From positions 3,041,447 to 3,105,446 of the forward strand of contig CM020620.1 of assembly GCA_009829735.1 (NCBI GenBank): DNA of 64,000 nt, in the 5' to 3' direction. This document shows, one piece after another, positions 11,585 through 24,125 of this stretch. The stretch's first letter is position 1. Every line of letters begins with the position of its first letter. Under the pieces are notes generated by a model. The model made no database searches. It saw only the letters and a list, made by a program, of their open reading frames with translations, and was not told where the DNA came from. The DNA is from Pyropia yezoensis. Lineage: Eukaryota > Rhodophyta > Bangiophyceae > Bangiales > Bangiaceae. A program made the position numbers and the translations under genes.

Positions 11585-12554
11585 TGTGAGGACCCACCCA
11601 AAACCGAGGAGCCTTCACTGTACTCGTAGGGGTGTCAGCGGGCCCTGCGAGCCAATGGGGCGGCGGGGCACGGGGAACAGGACGGTGGTCTCGACGGGGG
11701 TGGGTCTGGGGAAGAAGATGGGCGCGACGTCGGTGGGGATCGAGGGTACAAAAGGTAAACAGTGTCTTTGGTCTGTGTCTGTGGTTGCCCCTCTCGTCTC
11801 CCCTGGTGGCGCCGACACCCACGCACTATATACTCGCGTCGGGGCACCCGAGGTGCCCCAAAGCATGTGTTTTTCCATCGCACCGCGGGTAGGCACAGAA
11901 CGGTCCAAAAACAAAGCATGTCTCTCAGAACAAAGCATGGGCGGGCGTGCGCATTAAAGGAGTGCAACCCTAGTTTGCCCGAAACGAAGGGGGTCCCGTG
12001 GATGGCGCCCAGCGCGCCCCACCAGCCGGCTCCACACGCCGATCGGCCAGAAGGTCCGACTGGCTGTAAGGGCCAGCAAGGCCAAGTTCAATCAATCCCT
12101 TGACCGGCCAGCCAGTCACCAACCAGCTGGCCGAATTCAATCAATCCAAAAGCCGGCGAGCCAGTCATATCGCACTCAGCCGCCAGCGAGGATGTGCGGT
12201 GTCCTCAGTGTCGGTGAATCATGTGACTGGTCCTTGATGCCAGCTTTCAAGCAGCGCAGAGAACAACATTTAGGCAGCACAGACGGGGATGTCCGCCCGT
12301 GGTTGGTCGACGATGTCACTCGCTCCTCGTTGTCGAGTTTCGACGTCCATGACAGGGTTCCGACAGTGCGTTGACGACGGCTTTCGTGCGGTCGGCCGAC
12401 GTCCGCAAAATGTCAGGGATACAGCGTGGTGTCGCCCAGGGTAGTGGGGAATTGATGTGTATTGGGAGGATTTATCGGGGCCGGACATGCAAGCAGAGGT
12501 CCCAGTCCATATCCCCTGGGTTCCGGGTGGCGATTTAAGGGGCAAATCCTTACA
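11585..12554 (-). repeat. Left LTR (3' LTR) of element B
   Basis: 970 bp starting TGTGAGGACCC on the plus strand and ending CCTTACA. It contains short internal duplications, for example TTCAATCAATCC twice near 12088-12148. A poly-C run beside it reads as the polypurine tract on the element strand. Confidence 0.93.
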
Positions 12555-12565
12555 CCCCCCCCCCC

Positions 12566-15500
12566 TTAGGACGCGCGTCGAAGAAATGCGTCTAAAACTT
12601 CAGGGGCGTTCACAAGGTCTTGCTTTGTCAGCCAAGAGCTCTCGCTGATGTCGCAGCCTTTCCATTTGAAGAGGTACTGCGGTCGTCCACGGCGCTTTCG
12701 TGACCGTTCGATGGAGTCCACTTCATACTCGACCGAGCCATCCGGAAATGCAACCGGGGGTGGAAGGGGAGGATGTCGACCATACGGATCAGCGCGGTAC
12801 GGCTTCAGGAGGCTGGCATGGAAGGCGTTGTAGACTTTGCGATCGAGGACAGCTTGAGGAAGATCGAGACGGAACGTGACGTCATTGATGCTCTCCGTGA
12901 CTTTGTAGGGTCCGAAGTAATTGGGGATCAGCTTACGAGCGCCTTGAAAAGCGTCGGGCAAGAGGTTCTTGGTGCTGAGGAGTACGTGGTCGCCCACAGT
13001 GATTGTGCATGGTCGGCGATGACGGTTTGCGTACGCCGAGCGCATCTCATTGGCGCTCTTGATGGCGGCGATAACCGTCTTCTGAGCATCGTGGAGGCTG
13101 GATAGCCAATCCGACACAGCAGGAAGATTTGAGTCCCTGCTGTCGAGGATGTCCATAGGCTCGGTCCTTGGTTCAAACCCGTAGTTCAAGAAAATTGGAG
13201 AGTACGTGGTTACGGCATTAGGTGACCGGTTGTACGCAACTTCCGCGGCAACGAGGAAAAGGTCCCAGTCGCCTTGATGATGGCTGGCAAAGTTTCTGAG
13301 GATTTCTTCAATTTTCTTGTTCATAATCTCAGTTTGGCCGTCCGTCTGCGGGTGGTAGGCCGATGAGGCTTTGATCTTGACCTTGAGAATCTTTGTTAGT
13401 GACCACCAGAAGTTGGATAAAAAGATGGGGTCGCGGTCACAGACGACTTCTTGAGGTAGGCCGTGGTTGCGATAGACGTGATCGTGGTAAAGCTGAGCTG
13501 TGACCGGCGCTGTACATTCCGGCTTCATTGGTGCCAGGCGAATGATCTTGGTATGTCGGTCAACAACGACATAAATGCCGTTGTGGCCTCGTGGTGTCAG
13601 TGGCAGTGGGGTGATCAAGTCCATGGAGACACTTGCTCATCTTTGGCTTGGGGGTTCGAGTGGCTTGAGATGACCCAGAGGTGAATGAGTGCTAGCCTTG
13701 TTCCGCTGGCACGAATCACATGATTGTACGTAGCTTTGGATGTCCTGCCGCATAGACTTCCAGTAGTAATTGGAAGCAACGGCCTTGGTGGTTTGCTTCA
13801 CTCCCATGTGCCCTTGGCACGGGACGTCGTGGTAGTCGTGGAGGAGTCTTTGGCGTAGAGTACCAGCGGGGATGCACGTACGGTCACCTCATTTCAACAA
13901 CCTCATATGAAGCCGGTAGGGAGATACCGGGTCATTGGCTAGGTCGGCAAACTCGGGGTCCGCTTTGTACTCTTGTTCTAGGGTGGCAAGGTCTTGATCA
14001 CTTTGGTTGCTGGTCATGAGGTTGTTGCTTTCAGTTTTCTTGAGGGTTCCGTCAATGCTCTTGGTCAGCACTCGACTAAGGAGATCTTGGTTGGGTTCGT
14101 GCTTGTCAGGGGCATCTTGGGGTTGCCTGGAAAGGGCATCAGCTACGGCGTTGGAGATGCCTTTGATCGGGACAATCTTGAACTGGAATTGATCCAGAAG
14201 TTAAAGCCACTTGACTTGGCGGTCGTTCAGCCTTTCTTGGGTTCGCAGGTATCTCAGGGACTCGTGGTCGGTATGGACCTCAAGGGGTCTTCCGTGGAGG
14301 TAGCAGCGCCAGTGCCGGATGGCTTGGACCACTGCGAGCAGCTCACGTTCGCGGATGCTGTAGCGTTGCTCGTGGATATTCACGGTCAGGGAGAAGAATG
14401 CCACTGGACGCCGTCCCTTTCCGTCGTCTTGTTCGAGGACTGCGCCAGTAGCATACCCGCTGGCATCAGTAGACACGTAGATGGGATATCGTTTGTCAAA
14501 CGGCCTTAGTACCGGTGCACTTGTTGTCAGAGTCTGCAGCTGCTCGAAGGCTTTCTGGGCGTCCGGCGTCCACTCAAAGTCGACCTTCCCCGTCAACCTT
14601 GTAAGTGGGGTAGCAACTGCGGCCATTCCCTTGATAAATCGGCGATAGAAGTTGACCATACCGAGGAAGCAGTGCACGTCCTTCTTGCTCTTGGGGGTTG
14701 CCCACGTCCGAATGGCTTGGACCTTCTGGTCCTCCATGGAAAAGCCTGCGTCAGATATGACGTGGCCGAGGTAATCGACAGTGGTTCGAGCGAATTGGCA
14801 CTTACTCGCCTTAGCGTAAAACTTGTGTTCTCGTAGCTTGGCCAGGGTTTTTCTCAGGTGCTTGAGATGATCCTCATAGGTTTCGCTGTAGACCGAAATG
14901 TCGTCTAAGTAGACGCAGATGAAGTCGTACAGGTAGGGTCTGAACACATCGTTCATCAAGTTCATGAAGGCTGCGGGGGCGATCGTCAGTCCGAAGGGTA
15001 GCACAGTAAACTCGTAGAATCCATACTTGGTCCGGAACGCCGTCGATGGGATAGTGTCAGGGTCCTGCCGGATCTGGTGGTAGCCAGAGCGGAGGTCAAT
15101 CTTCGTGAAATACTTGGCCTTTCGTAGTTGATCAAAGATGTCATCGATACGTGGTAGAGGATATGCATTCTTGATGGTGGCCTTGTTCAATGCTCGGTAG
15201 TCGATGCACATCCGCCAGCCGCCGTCTTTCTTCGCCGCAAATAGAACGGAGGAGCCCCACGGTGAGGCACTTGGCCGGATGAATCCCTTCCGAATCAGGG
15301 TCGCAAGTTGCGTCTTGAGTTCATCGAGTTCCCACTCGGAGAGGCGGTAGATACCGCTGCGACGTGCTTCAGCGTCGTCGGTCAGCTTGATGCTAAACTT
15401 GTGACTACGCTCGGGAGGGAGTCCGTCCGGGAGCTCAGCCAGGAAGACGTCAGCGTACTCCTTGAGAATCTGTTGGACTTCATTTTTGTCTTCAGCTTCT

Positions 15501-16057
15501 CCCATGATGATGGAGTTGATGTCAAAGCTGCTTGAGGGGTTTTCAGACTGCAGGTAGATGGTGAATACAGGGGTCCTTTGGATGAGGTCACGTGCGAGTC
15601 GTTGCCGGCTAATGAGGCCCTCCGGTTTCTTGAGGGAGGCGGTGATAGAAGTATTCTTGTGGTTGAACTTAAAGGATATCTGGTTCTTCTTGTTGTTGAT
15701 CTTGGCGCCCTTGTCATCGCGCCATTTCTTACCGAGGATAACGTCGTACACACTGAGGTCGCATTCGGCGAACCGTAGACGTTCTTGGTAAAGGCCGATG
15801 TGAATCTCTAAGGGTTCAACGGTTTCAGCGAGTACATGGGAACGTCCATCGGGCATGTTTGCCGCGAAGTCCGGTTCAGTGGTCTTGACATTCAGGGTTT
15901 TCATGAGGCGCCTGGAGACGACGTTGATGGGAGACCCGTCGTCGAACAGCACTTTAACAACATGGCCATTGACAAAAGCAGTAGAAAGCAGTAGCCCGAG
16001 ACGCGGGCCTTCAAAGGGTGACGATTTGTTTTCCAGAACCAAAGGAGCATCTTTCAC
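12566..16057 (-). mobile_element. pol of element B
   Basis: On the minus strand: a retropepsin-like region (LFDDGSPINVVS), reverse transcriptase (IDYRALN and a YLDD box), RNase H, integrase (DDE core with YHPQTDGQTE) and a C-terminal chromodomain (YLFKWKGCDISESSW). It is the same clade as element D. Broken, with about three breaks. Confidence 0.88.
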
Positions 16058-16080
16058 CGTTGTTGACGACGGTTGCTGCT

Positions 16081-16731
16081 TCAGTTCCGCTGGCCTTTTG
16101 GGCAGTCTTTTGCCAGGTGCCCCTTTTCGCGACAGCGGAGGCAGAGTCCCTCGCGCATACAGCGCTGGCGCTCCTCTGGCGTGAGCTTTTCGACCTTGAT
16201 GCTGGAAATGTCCATGGGGACGATACCCGTCGCAGACGGCTTCCCAGAGGTGCTGCTGAGGATGTTCGTGAAGCGCGAGGCTCCAGCCTTGGCAGCTTCT
16301 ACGGGCAGGGCGTCTGTCATTAGAGGCTCGAGTTCAGTGTTGTTCTTGAGGAACAGTGCCTGCCAGATGTCCCGCTTCAGACCTCGCGCGTAGCGGTCAA
16401 TCTTCTCCGCTTCAGTGATGTCTGGGATGTCCACGACGACGCTCAGGAAAGTCATGTTAAACGTCCCGACGTCCTTAATCTGTCGCCATGAGTGTAGCTT
16501 GTCCCGTGCCGCCTGCGTCTTGTTCAGGGGACTGAACCGCCGGATCATTGCAGCACGGAAGGCGTCCCAGCTCGAAACGTTTGTAGTCTGACTATAGGTA
16601 TGCCACCAGTTGAACGCTTCTCCATCGAGATAGGTGCAAGCGACACGACACGCTTCGGCGGGTTCACTCAGCCGGACGTAGGAGTCCATGTGGGAGCACC
16701 ACGCTTCAATGGTCCCGGGTTTGTGTAGCAA
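16081..16731 (-). mobile_element. gag of element B, part downstream of the nested element
   Basis: Capsid segment with the Ty3/gypsy retrotransposon gag pattern (YLDGEAFNWWH...FSPLNKTQAARDKL) and one CCHC knuckle (CLRCREKGHLAKDC) close to its end. The remainder of gag lies beyond the nested element C, in 27501-28014. Confidence 0.85.
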
Positions 16732-17086
16732 TATGGTTGTCCGTATTGTGACCCTAATATTAGGGGGGCTACTTCTAATCCTTAACTTTCAATTTGAGAG
16801 TCCGTACTGGTCACGGTATCTATAAGTTACGTATGACCAGAGAGACTTGCATCTTGGGGTGGAGGGTAGTTAGTAGTGTCTCCGAGGGTTTATAACGAGG
16901 GGGCTGGTGGCGAATCCACCGCCGGCCAAGGTAGAACAACAAACCCCTCCCATTTGGGCTCCCATCTTGGTCCCGTGGCTTGCGCTCCAAGGACAGCAAC
17001 CTTGGCCTCCCGGTGACGTTGGTGCCGATCCCCCTTGGTGAGTGTTCCCTGAGAGTGGACGTGCGACGGATTCCTATTGTGCTACA
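16724..17086 (+). repeat. 5' LTR of element C
   Basis: 363 bp, near-identical to 27132-27495. It is preceded by GTTTG and followed by one base and then the primer-binding site TGGTGGAGCAGCAGGGGAC. Confidence 0.95.
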
Positions 17087-17311
17087 TTGGTGGAGCAGCA
17101 GGGGACGGGTTTCCGTCACCCTTGTGGTGACGCCGTCTTCGGCCCTGGCACACGGATAGGGATCCGGTCCTTTTCTTGTACTCGTGGTGTTGCGACCTGA
17201 TCGATTGTGTTGAGCTTTTACCTGTGACGGTGACCTACTGTTACTCTCCCCAATCTACCCCCTCGCTCTCTTATTCGTGGTGATCGTTGCGTCGGTGGAC
17301 TGATTGTGACT

Positions 17312-19495
17312 ATGTCTACCCAAGAGACGGGGAACGTTCAAGATGACGGATCGGCGTCGACGCCGACTCCGGAGGTGACTACGGGAACCGGGATCGGGAA
17401 CCCGATCGATAACATTGAGACGCCAATGCTTTCCGGTGCCGGATCGACGTTTGGCACGGCTCGGACGGCAGGAGGCGGGGGCCCGCCTCAACTGTCGTCG
17501 ACCGACCTCACTCCGCCGCCTCCTTCACCAGGGGATTCCCTGATGGCATCATTGGCCCACATCGAGGCCCGGTTCTCCGGGCTCGACGCCCGTCAAGATC
17601 GGACGGAGGACGCAATGGCAGTGTTGATGTCAACACGGCACACGACGGGACCCCGTCGTGTTCCTCCCACACCGGTACGGTTCGAACCGGCCGGTCTACT
17701 TTCGGAGTCCACCAGGGTCAATCCCGGGGTTGCTACTCCTGGACAACCCCCGGACACAATGGGATATGGGTCCGACTCGTCGGCAGAGTTGGAACGGAGT
17801 CACACGGAGCGATACGCTCGGAGCACCCGAAACGGACTCCGCGGACACGACCCGGCGGATACGTACGCCGGGGGAGAGTCGGTTATTGGGGGAGGGGGTA
17901 CCCTCTCGCAGTACCCCCACGACGAAGGAGGCCAGGCAACTCGGGTTCCCGAGGTGCCGACGCCTGAAGTACCATCTTCAGTGGTGGAAGCTATGACCGC
18001 GCAGGTAACTGCGAGCCTACTGAAGCGGATGGAGTCCGATGAGTTCGCTCATCAACTGGCTAAGCGACTGGATATCCAGGACGCTGACACGGAGATCGTC
18101 AACGAGGTCTTCCGGTCGGTTCTTACTCCGGAACGTTATCGTTTGGAGGACCGCTCTACCACCGTATCGGAATCGATGCGTAATACGTCGCATCGGGCGA
18201 TCCGCTCTATGCAGACCCTTATGAAGGGAGTCCCTATGTTCGGGGGGCCGAACGGACGCCCGTTGGCAGTCATCGGCTTCTTGACTAGCTTCAAGGCAGC
18301 CGCAGACAAGGCGCTCGTTAACGAGGGGCTGGCCCTGGAGATCCTCCCGTTCTTTGTTGATGAACGGGTGCGAGGCATTCTTCGCCAGGCATCCCCGATG
18401 CCGGGAATGAGGGTCGCGGCCACCCCCATGGATTACCGTGGGATATTGAAGGAGCTGCTGAGCAGCTACCTCAGTGAGGACAAGTGCGAGGACCACTATC
18501 GGGCCCTTCGCACTGCCACCGCCCAGTCCTGGGAGGATGAGGAGATGTTTGGACGCCGGATCCAAGAGCTCGACTACGAGCTGGGGAAGCTCCTCGGAGA
18601 AGGGGAGCTACGGGCCATCCTGTTCGCAGGAGTACCCAACTACGTGCGGATATCCGCACGGGGCGCCAACACGGCACGGACGAACTTCAGTCGACTGATG
18701 CATATGTGCAAGTCCCTAGGGGACGCATACCGGGTTCTACACCCGGAGTGTGCCTTGGCCCCGAAGCCCAAGGGTGAGGGAGGCAAGCCCAGTCTTACCC
18801 CGGTACCGAGGCAAGAGAAGGTGGAACGTAAGGCCGCACCAGTACTGGTGGCGACCGAACATACCCCTATTGGTGAGGATGACCCTCTAGTCGACCAACA
18901 GGGCCACCTGTTGCTACCGGCGACGCCGGTGATTGATGAACACGGTACGGTAGCGTACATCGCCCCGGCTGGAACCCAGTTCCAGGTCAACGAAGGAACG
19001 GGACGGCGCGTCCCGTATGTGCGGACTACGGGGTACTCCCCGGTGACGGGTAACCCTCACCAACCCTTGCCAACATGGGCGGTGCGCACGGAGGCACCTC
19101 CGCAGATTGCGGGCCGACCCAACCGGTTGGGGGAGTCCATGTTCCGGTTGACCCAAGGACCCAAGGCCTACCAGGGAGCAGGCACTCGGGCGCCCGAGGG
19201 AGGCAACCGTAGCTACGGGGCTACCCCGATGCGACCTCAAGGGGGGACCGGCACGTCCGGGTGTATGTTGTGTGGGGATCCCCAGCACTGGGTGTCTTCC
19301 TGCCCACTCATCCCCGAGGAGTCTCGGCGGGCAGCGGCGCAACGCAAGGCATCCACCGGGGGGTATCCCGCCCGAGCACCCGGACCCGCACCGGGTAGGC
19401 AGCCAGCTCCAGGTGGAGTACTGGCCGTCGAGGGGGCACCTCCTCAGCCGGATGTCCCGGCGGACAGCACCCTACCAAGGGCGGGAAACGAGTAA
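17312..19495 (+). mobile_element. gag of element C
   Basis: About 727 residues from the ATG at 17312. It has a long acidic, proline- and glycine-rich N-terminal half with no recognised domain. A helical capsid-like block near residues 270-480 follows, and one divergent zinc knuckle (CMLCGDPQHWVSSCP) lies near residue 650. It ends in AGNE, the same four residues that end the gag of element A. It is much longer than the gag of A, mainly through the N-terminal extension and a spacer before the knuckle. Confidence 0.83.
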
Positions 19496-19503
19496 GAGGA
19501 AGG

Positions 19504-22500
19504 ATGACCGGGGGGCGCTGGGTTCACCCAAGCAAGCCACCCCGGAGTACCGCGGGGAAAGCCCCACGGAGAGCGCGGTTGAGCCGACGCCGCATCAACC
19601 CCCGGGTACACCTTCCGGCCCCGACGACACGGCGTCAGGGGATTGATGACCAACCTCCAAGGTTGGGAGGAGAGGACGGGAAGCCCCGTCACGTTGAACC
19701 AGACAAGGGCCCTGTTCAGGATGCCCGAGCTACACCGGATATCGGTGTAGGACATGTGTTGTTTACCTTGGAGAACTTCAAGGTATCAGCCACACTGGGG
19801 GTTGACCCCCAGTCGACACAATCGTACTACCCTGTACTGGACACAGGGGCTGGACCCAACCTTATCCGGAAGGATACCCTCCCGGACAAGTGGCTTCCAC
19901 GAGTCAGAGTGACTCGGGGACCCACCATCAAGGACGCGAATGGTCGACTCATTCGTACGACCGCAGCGATGTTGCTGCGGGTTACCATCGGGGATCTCAC
20001 CACGGAAGTTGACTTCTTGGTATGTGAAACGCTATCGGTGCCCTGCATACTGGGGTGCACCTTCATCAACGTTCACGTTGATGCAATCCGGCCAGGCCGG
20101 AGTACCGTCGAGCTTCAAGAAGCCGACGGGACGAAGCGAGGACACACGGCTATCGTCAGGGACCTGACGCTACAAGGAAGCCACGTTAACGTGGCTGAGG
20201 TGTACGCAAGCGTCGAGCCGAAGACACTTCGGTTGGCCAAGCGAACTCGCTTTGAGCCGTTGTCAGAGACAGTCCTCCTGGTTAACTGCGACCTCGCAGG
20301 CATCTGCAGAGTCCAGTCCAACCTACGGACGTACAAACGCCATGGGTTGACCATGGCCAACGGTCTCATAGACCTCCCAGCAGGAGGGTCGTCCCTCCTA
20401 GTGATGGCGAACTATCGCCGTAAGGCAGTCACCCTCCCGAAGGGAACTATCCTCGGGATTGCCGAACTCTACGAAGGAGATATTCTTACCCCTGATAAGG
20501 AAGGTCAAGTGGAACCACTTGAAGTACTGGCGGTCGCCGAGACCACCGAGCGACAGCAACCCGATGACGGGAAGCCTAACCCATCGGCGGCTCCGGCGGA
20601 CCTGCCGCCAAAGGACCAAGAGGCCTTGAAGGCACTGGCCGAGGCTGACCTCGACCACCTTTCCCCTTCGGTAGCCGAAGGGGTACGACGGATGCTAAGA
20701 AAGCATGACGTTATGTGGACAGGCGGGGCCTTGGGGACCATTGGGGCAACCCAACATCGTATAGACCTGGTACCAGGCGCACGACCCGCCCGCTCACAAC
20801 CGCACCGAGCGGGACCTATGCAACGAGAGATCGTTGATGGAGAAGTGAAGAGGATGAGTGAAGCTAAGGTGATCCGACCTTCGATGTCGGAATGGGGTGC
20901 CCCAGTCGTTATTGTGCCGAAGAAGGATCAAACCCCTCGGCTTTGCATCGATTATCGACGCCTCAACTTGGTTACCAAGAAGGACTCATACCCTTTACCA
21001 AGGATGGATGAATGCATCGACTCCCTGGGGGAGGCTACGGTGTTTACCACCATCGACTGCAATGCCGGATACTGGCAGATCCCGGTGGCGGACGAGGATA
21101 TCCCCAAGACGGCATTCGTCTGTCACAGTGGAGTGTACGAGTTCCTAAGGATGCCCTTCGGATTGTCCAACGCCCCCGCTACATTCCAGCGGGCTATCGA
21201 CATCATACTGTCGGGGGTGAAGTGGCGTAACTGCCTAGTGTACCTCGATGACGTCATCGTCTTCTCGCGTAACATGGATGACCATGTACAACATGTTGAC
21301 GAGGTACTCACCCTCTTGAGGAACGCCGGGGTAACCCTGCGTCTGAAGAAGTGCGCCTTCTTCCAACAGACGGTCGAATATCTGGGCCACCAGATAACCC
21401 CTGGTAAACTAGGGGTACTCGAAGCCAATACCCGGGCACTCCGGGATGCCCGGTTCCCTAACACCCAGACGCAGCTCAAGAGCTTCCTGGGAATGTGCAA
21501 TGTATACCGACGGTTCGTCAAGGACTTCGCTCGGATAGCTAAACCGTTAACGGTTCTTACGAGCAGTACCTTACCCAAGGTACTCCAACCCCCTTCGCCT
21601 AGCGAAGAGGAGGCATTCGAGTCGCTGAAGCGAGCCCTACTAGCCCCACCCGTCCTTGCGTTACCGCATAGACGGGGTACCTTCGTCATCGATGTCGATG
21701 CGTGTGATACACAAGTGGGATGCACCCTGTTACAGGGAGAGACGTTGATCGGTACCGATAACGTTATCCCGGACCTACGTCCGGTAGGGTACTTCAGCCG
21801 GACACTCAACCCGGCTGAGCGGAACTATAGTGCCACCGAGCGTGAATGCCTCGGAGTTATATGGGCAGTGCAACTGCTCCGTCCATACCTGGAGGGCTCC
21901 AGGTTCATCGTGAGGTCCGACCACGAACCCTTACGATGGCTCCTCAACCTTGGTGACAAGGATTCCGATAGCCATGGGAGGCTAGCCCGATGGAGGCTGA
22001 AGATGGCCGAGCACGACTACCGCACGGTGTATAAGGCTGGGTCAACCCACCACCTCGGAGACGCGTTGTCTCGACTCGACACCCCGAGCGGGGATACCCG
22101 CCCGGTGGACGAGGACATCCCGGTGGTACCGGTGTGCATGGTGGGTAATGCTACCCAGGGTATCGCTGACCATACCATGGCACACCTTGCGTGCCCATTG
22201 ACCCTCGCGGACTTCCGCGAGGCACAGGCCAACGACGATGACTGTAGACGTCATCGTGCTAACCTCCTGGCCGGTACGGCCGGCATCTTCTCCGAGAACG
22301 AAGACGGACTCATATACCGGCGGGCACCCGCCGATGGACGACATCAAGTCGTGGTTCCCGTGTCCTTACGGCAAGCCGTCATGGAACGAGAACATGAGAA
22401 CCCTACAGCCGGACACCCGGGGGGTTCACGTATGTTCGCAGCAATGCGAAGGTTCTTCTACTGGCCAGCAATGGCCGTCGACGTGGTCGACCACGTAAGG

Positions 22501-23670
22501 GGATGCCACCCCTGTGCGCGTAACCGCATGAGTCTACATAGGCAGGCGTCTGCCATGAAGCTATTCCCACCCGATGGGCTCAACGAGCAAGTCGCTATCG
22601 ACATACTCGGGCCACTTCCGGTAACGGAAGAAGGGAACAGGTACATCCTGGTCAAGTCTGACCGATTCACCAAGCTGTCACGAGCGGCAGCCATCCCGAA
22701 TGATACGGCATACACGATTATGAACGCAGTGGTTGACCACTGGATCAGTGCATACTGAGTCATGAAGCAACTCCTCTCCGATAACGGAGCAAACCTTACG
22801 TCGGCATTCTGCACTAAGGTCCTGGGCATGTTCGGTATCGAACCACGTCGGGCATCCGACTACCACCCGCAGTCCAACGGGCAGGTGGAGCGGTTCAACC
22901 GCACCATCGTCAAGATGCTACAGTGCTACGTGGCAGAGCACACGAACACTTGGGACAGGCTTCTGTCCGTACTCACCCTGGCATACAATGCCAGGCCACA
23001 TCGGAGTACCAACATCGCCCCACTGGAATGGGTCATGCCACTAGGCGTCGGTAACCTGACGCTGCCGCCAGGCAGGTGCACTCGGTATGATACACCGAAG
23101 GGCCGACCCGCCGAACGCATCCACCTAGCTTGGTTGGCCAAGCTATCGTGGATGATTCCTAAGCTCAAGGGTGCCCTTGACAGAACACAACTTCGATACA
23201 AGAAGAACTTCGACGCCCGACTACGGGTGCGCAACGCAACCCTGGTAACAGGTGACTGGGTCTATATCAGACACCAGAAGTTCCGAGGGAACAAGCTTAT
23301 GCAACCGGTCAAGGGACCGTACCAGATCCTCCACAGAGATAACCACTCTGTTATCTTACACTCCGATACGGAGATTCAACGCATCAGCATGAATGACGTC
23401 ACACCTGCTCCGATGCCGGAACAGCCTCAGCCGGTACCGGCTGGGTTGCTACATGAAGCTCTTACAACCCACCGGTCAGATGACCCGGTGGGACCGGATG
23501 GGATTCCATACCAAGTAGAGAGCGTGGTCGGACACACCGACCCGGACCTACCAGGACCCTGGTACGTCAAGGTTATGTGGGTCGGATACGACTCACCCAC
23601 CTGGGAACAGGCGGCGAATATACCCCGCCAACTACTCATGCCTTACATGAGGCGACGACGCCTACTGTAA
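19504..23670 (+). mobile_element. pol of element C
   Basis: It starts at its own ATG 8 bp after the gag stop. Parts: retropepsin (LDTGAGPNLIRK), reverse transcriptase (CIDYRRLN, YLDD), RNase H (IDVDACDTQVG...), and integrase with an HHCC region (ENPTAGHPGG...CHPCARN) and DDE core. A C-terminal chromodomain-like segment (KVMWVGYDSPTWEQ) ends it. About one break. Closest relative in the window is the pol of element A. Confidence 0.9.
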
Positions 23671-24125
23671 CAACCCAACCGACACCGACTTCGGCTGTTG
23701 GGGGGTGAGGCGTATACCTACTAAGTAGGGTGTGACGTGGGTACGGCAGACTTAGGTTTCTAAGTCAAATCAGACTTAGATTTCTAAGTCGAACCAAGCT
23801 TAGGTAACTAAGTAAAACCTGAACTTCAATAAGTTAACTTAAAGGTAAAGGCTAACTCCGATAATATCGAAGTAACTAGGGGGCTTACACGGGAGGATGA
23901 CCTCCCCAAGCCAAGACACCAAGTGAGGGAGGATGACCTCCCCAAGCATGAACCAACCGGAAGAAGTTGGACGGGAGGCAAGGCACCACTGAGCCAGAAG
24001 GGGTGCTCCCCAGGGCAGCAAACAGAGGCAAGCAATGCCCCCAAAGGGGGATGAGTTTATACTCACTACTACCCGGCTACCATAAGGGTTGCCGGGGCCC
24101 TCTCCCGCACAAACAATAGCACTCC
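23671..24125. promoter_or_regulatory. Hairpin-rich spacer between convergent pol and antisense ORF of element C
   Basis: Four short inverted repeats follow pol: CCTAC-TAA-GTAGG at 23717-23729, GACTTAG-GTTT-CTAAGTC at 23749-23766, GACTTAG-ATTT-CTAAGTC at 23773-23790 and CTTAG-GTAA-CTAAG at 23799-23812. The last three are spaced about 25 bp apart. A perfect 21-bp direct repeat follows at 23891-23911 and 23927-23947. The position between convergent ORFs suggests 3'-end formation or RNA structure; that role is inferred. Confidence 0.6.
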
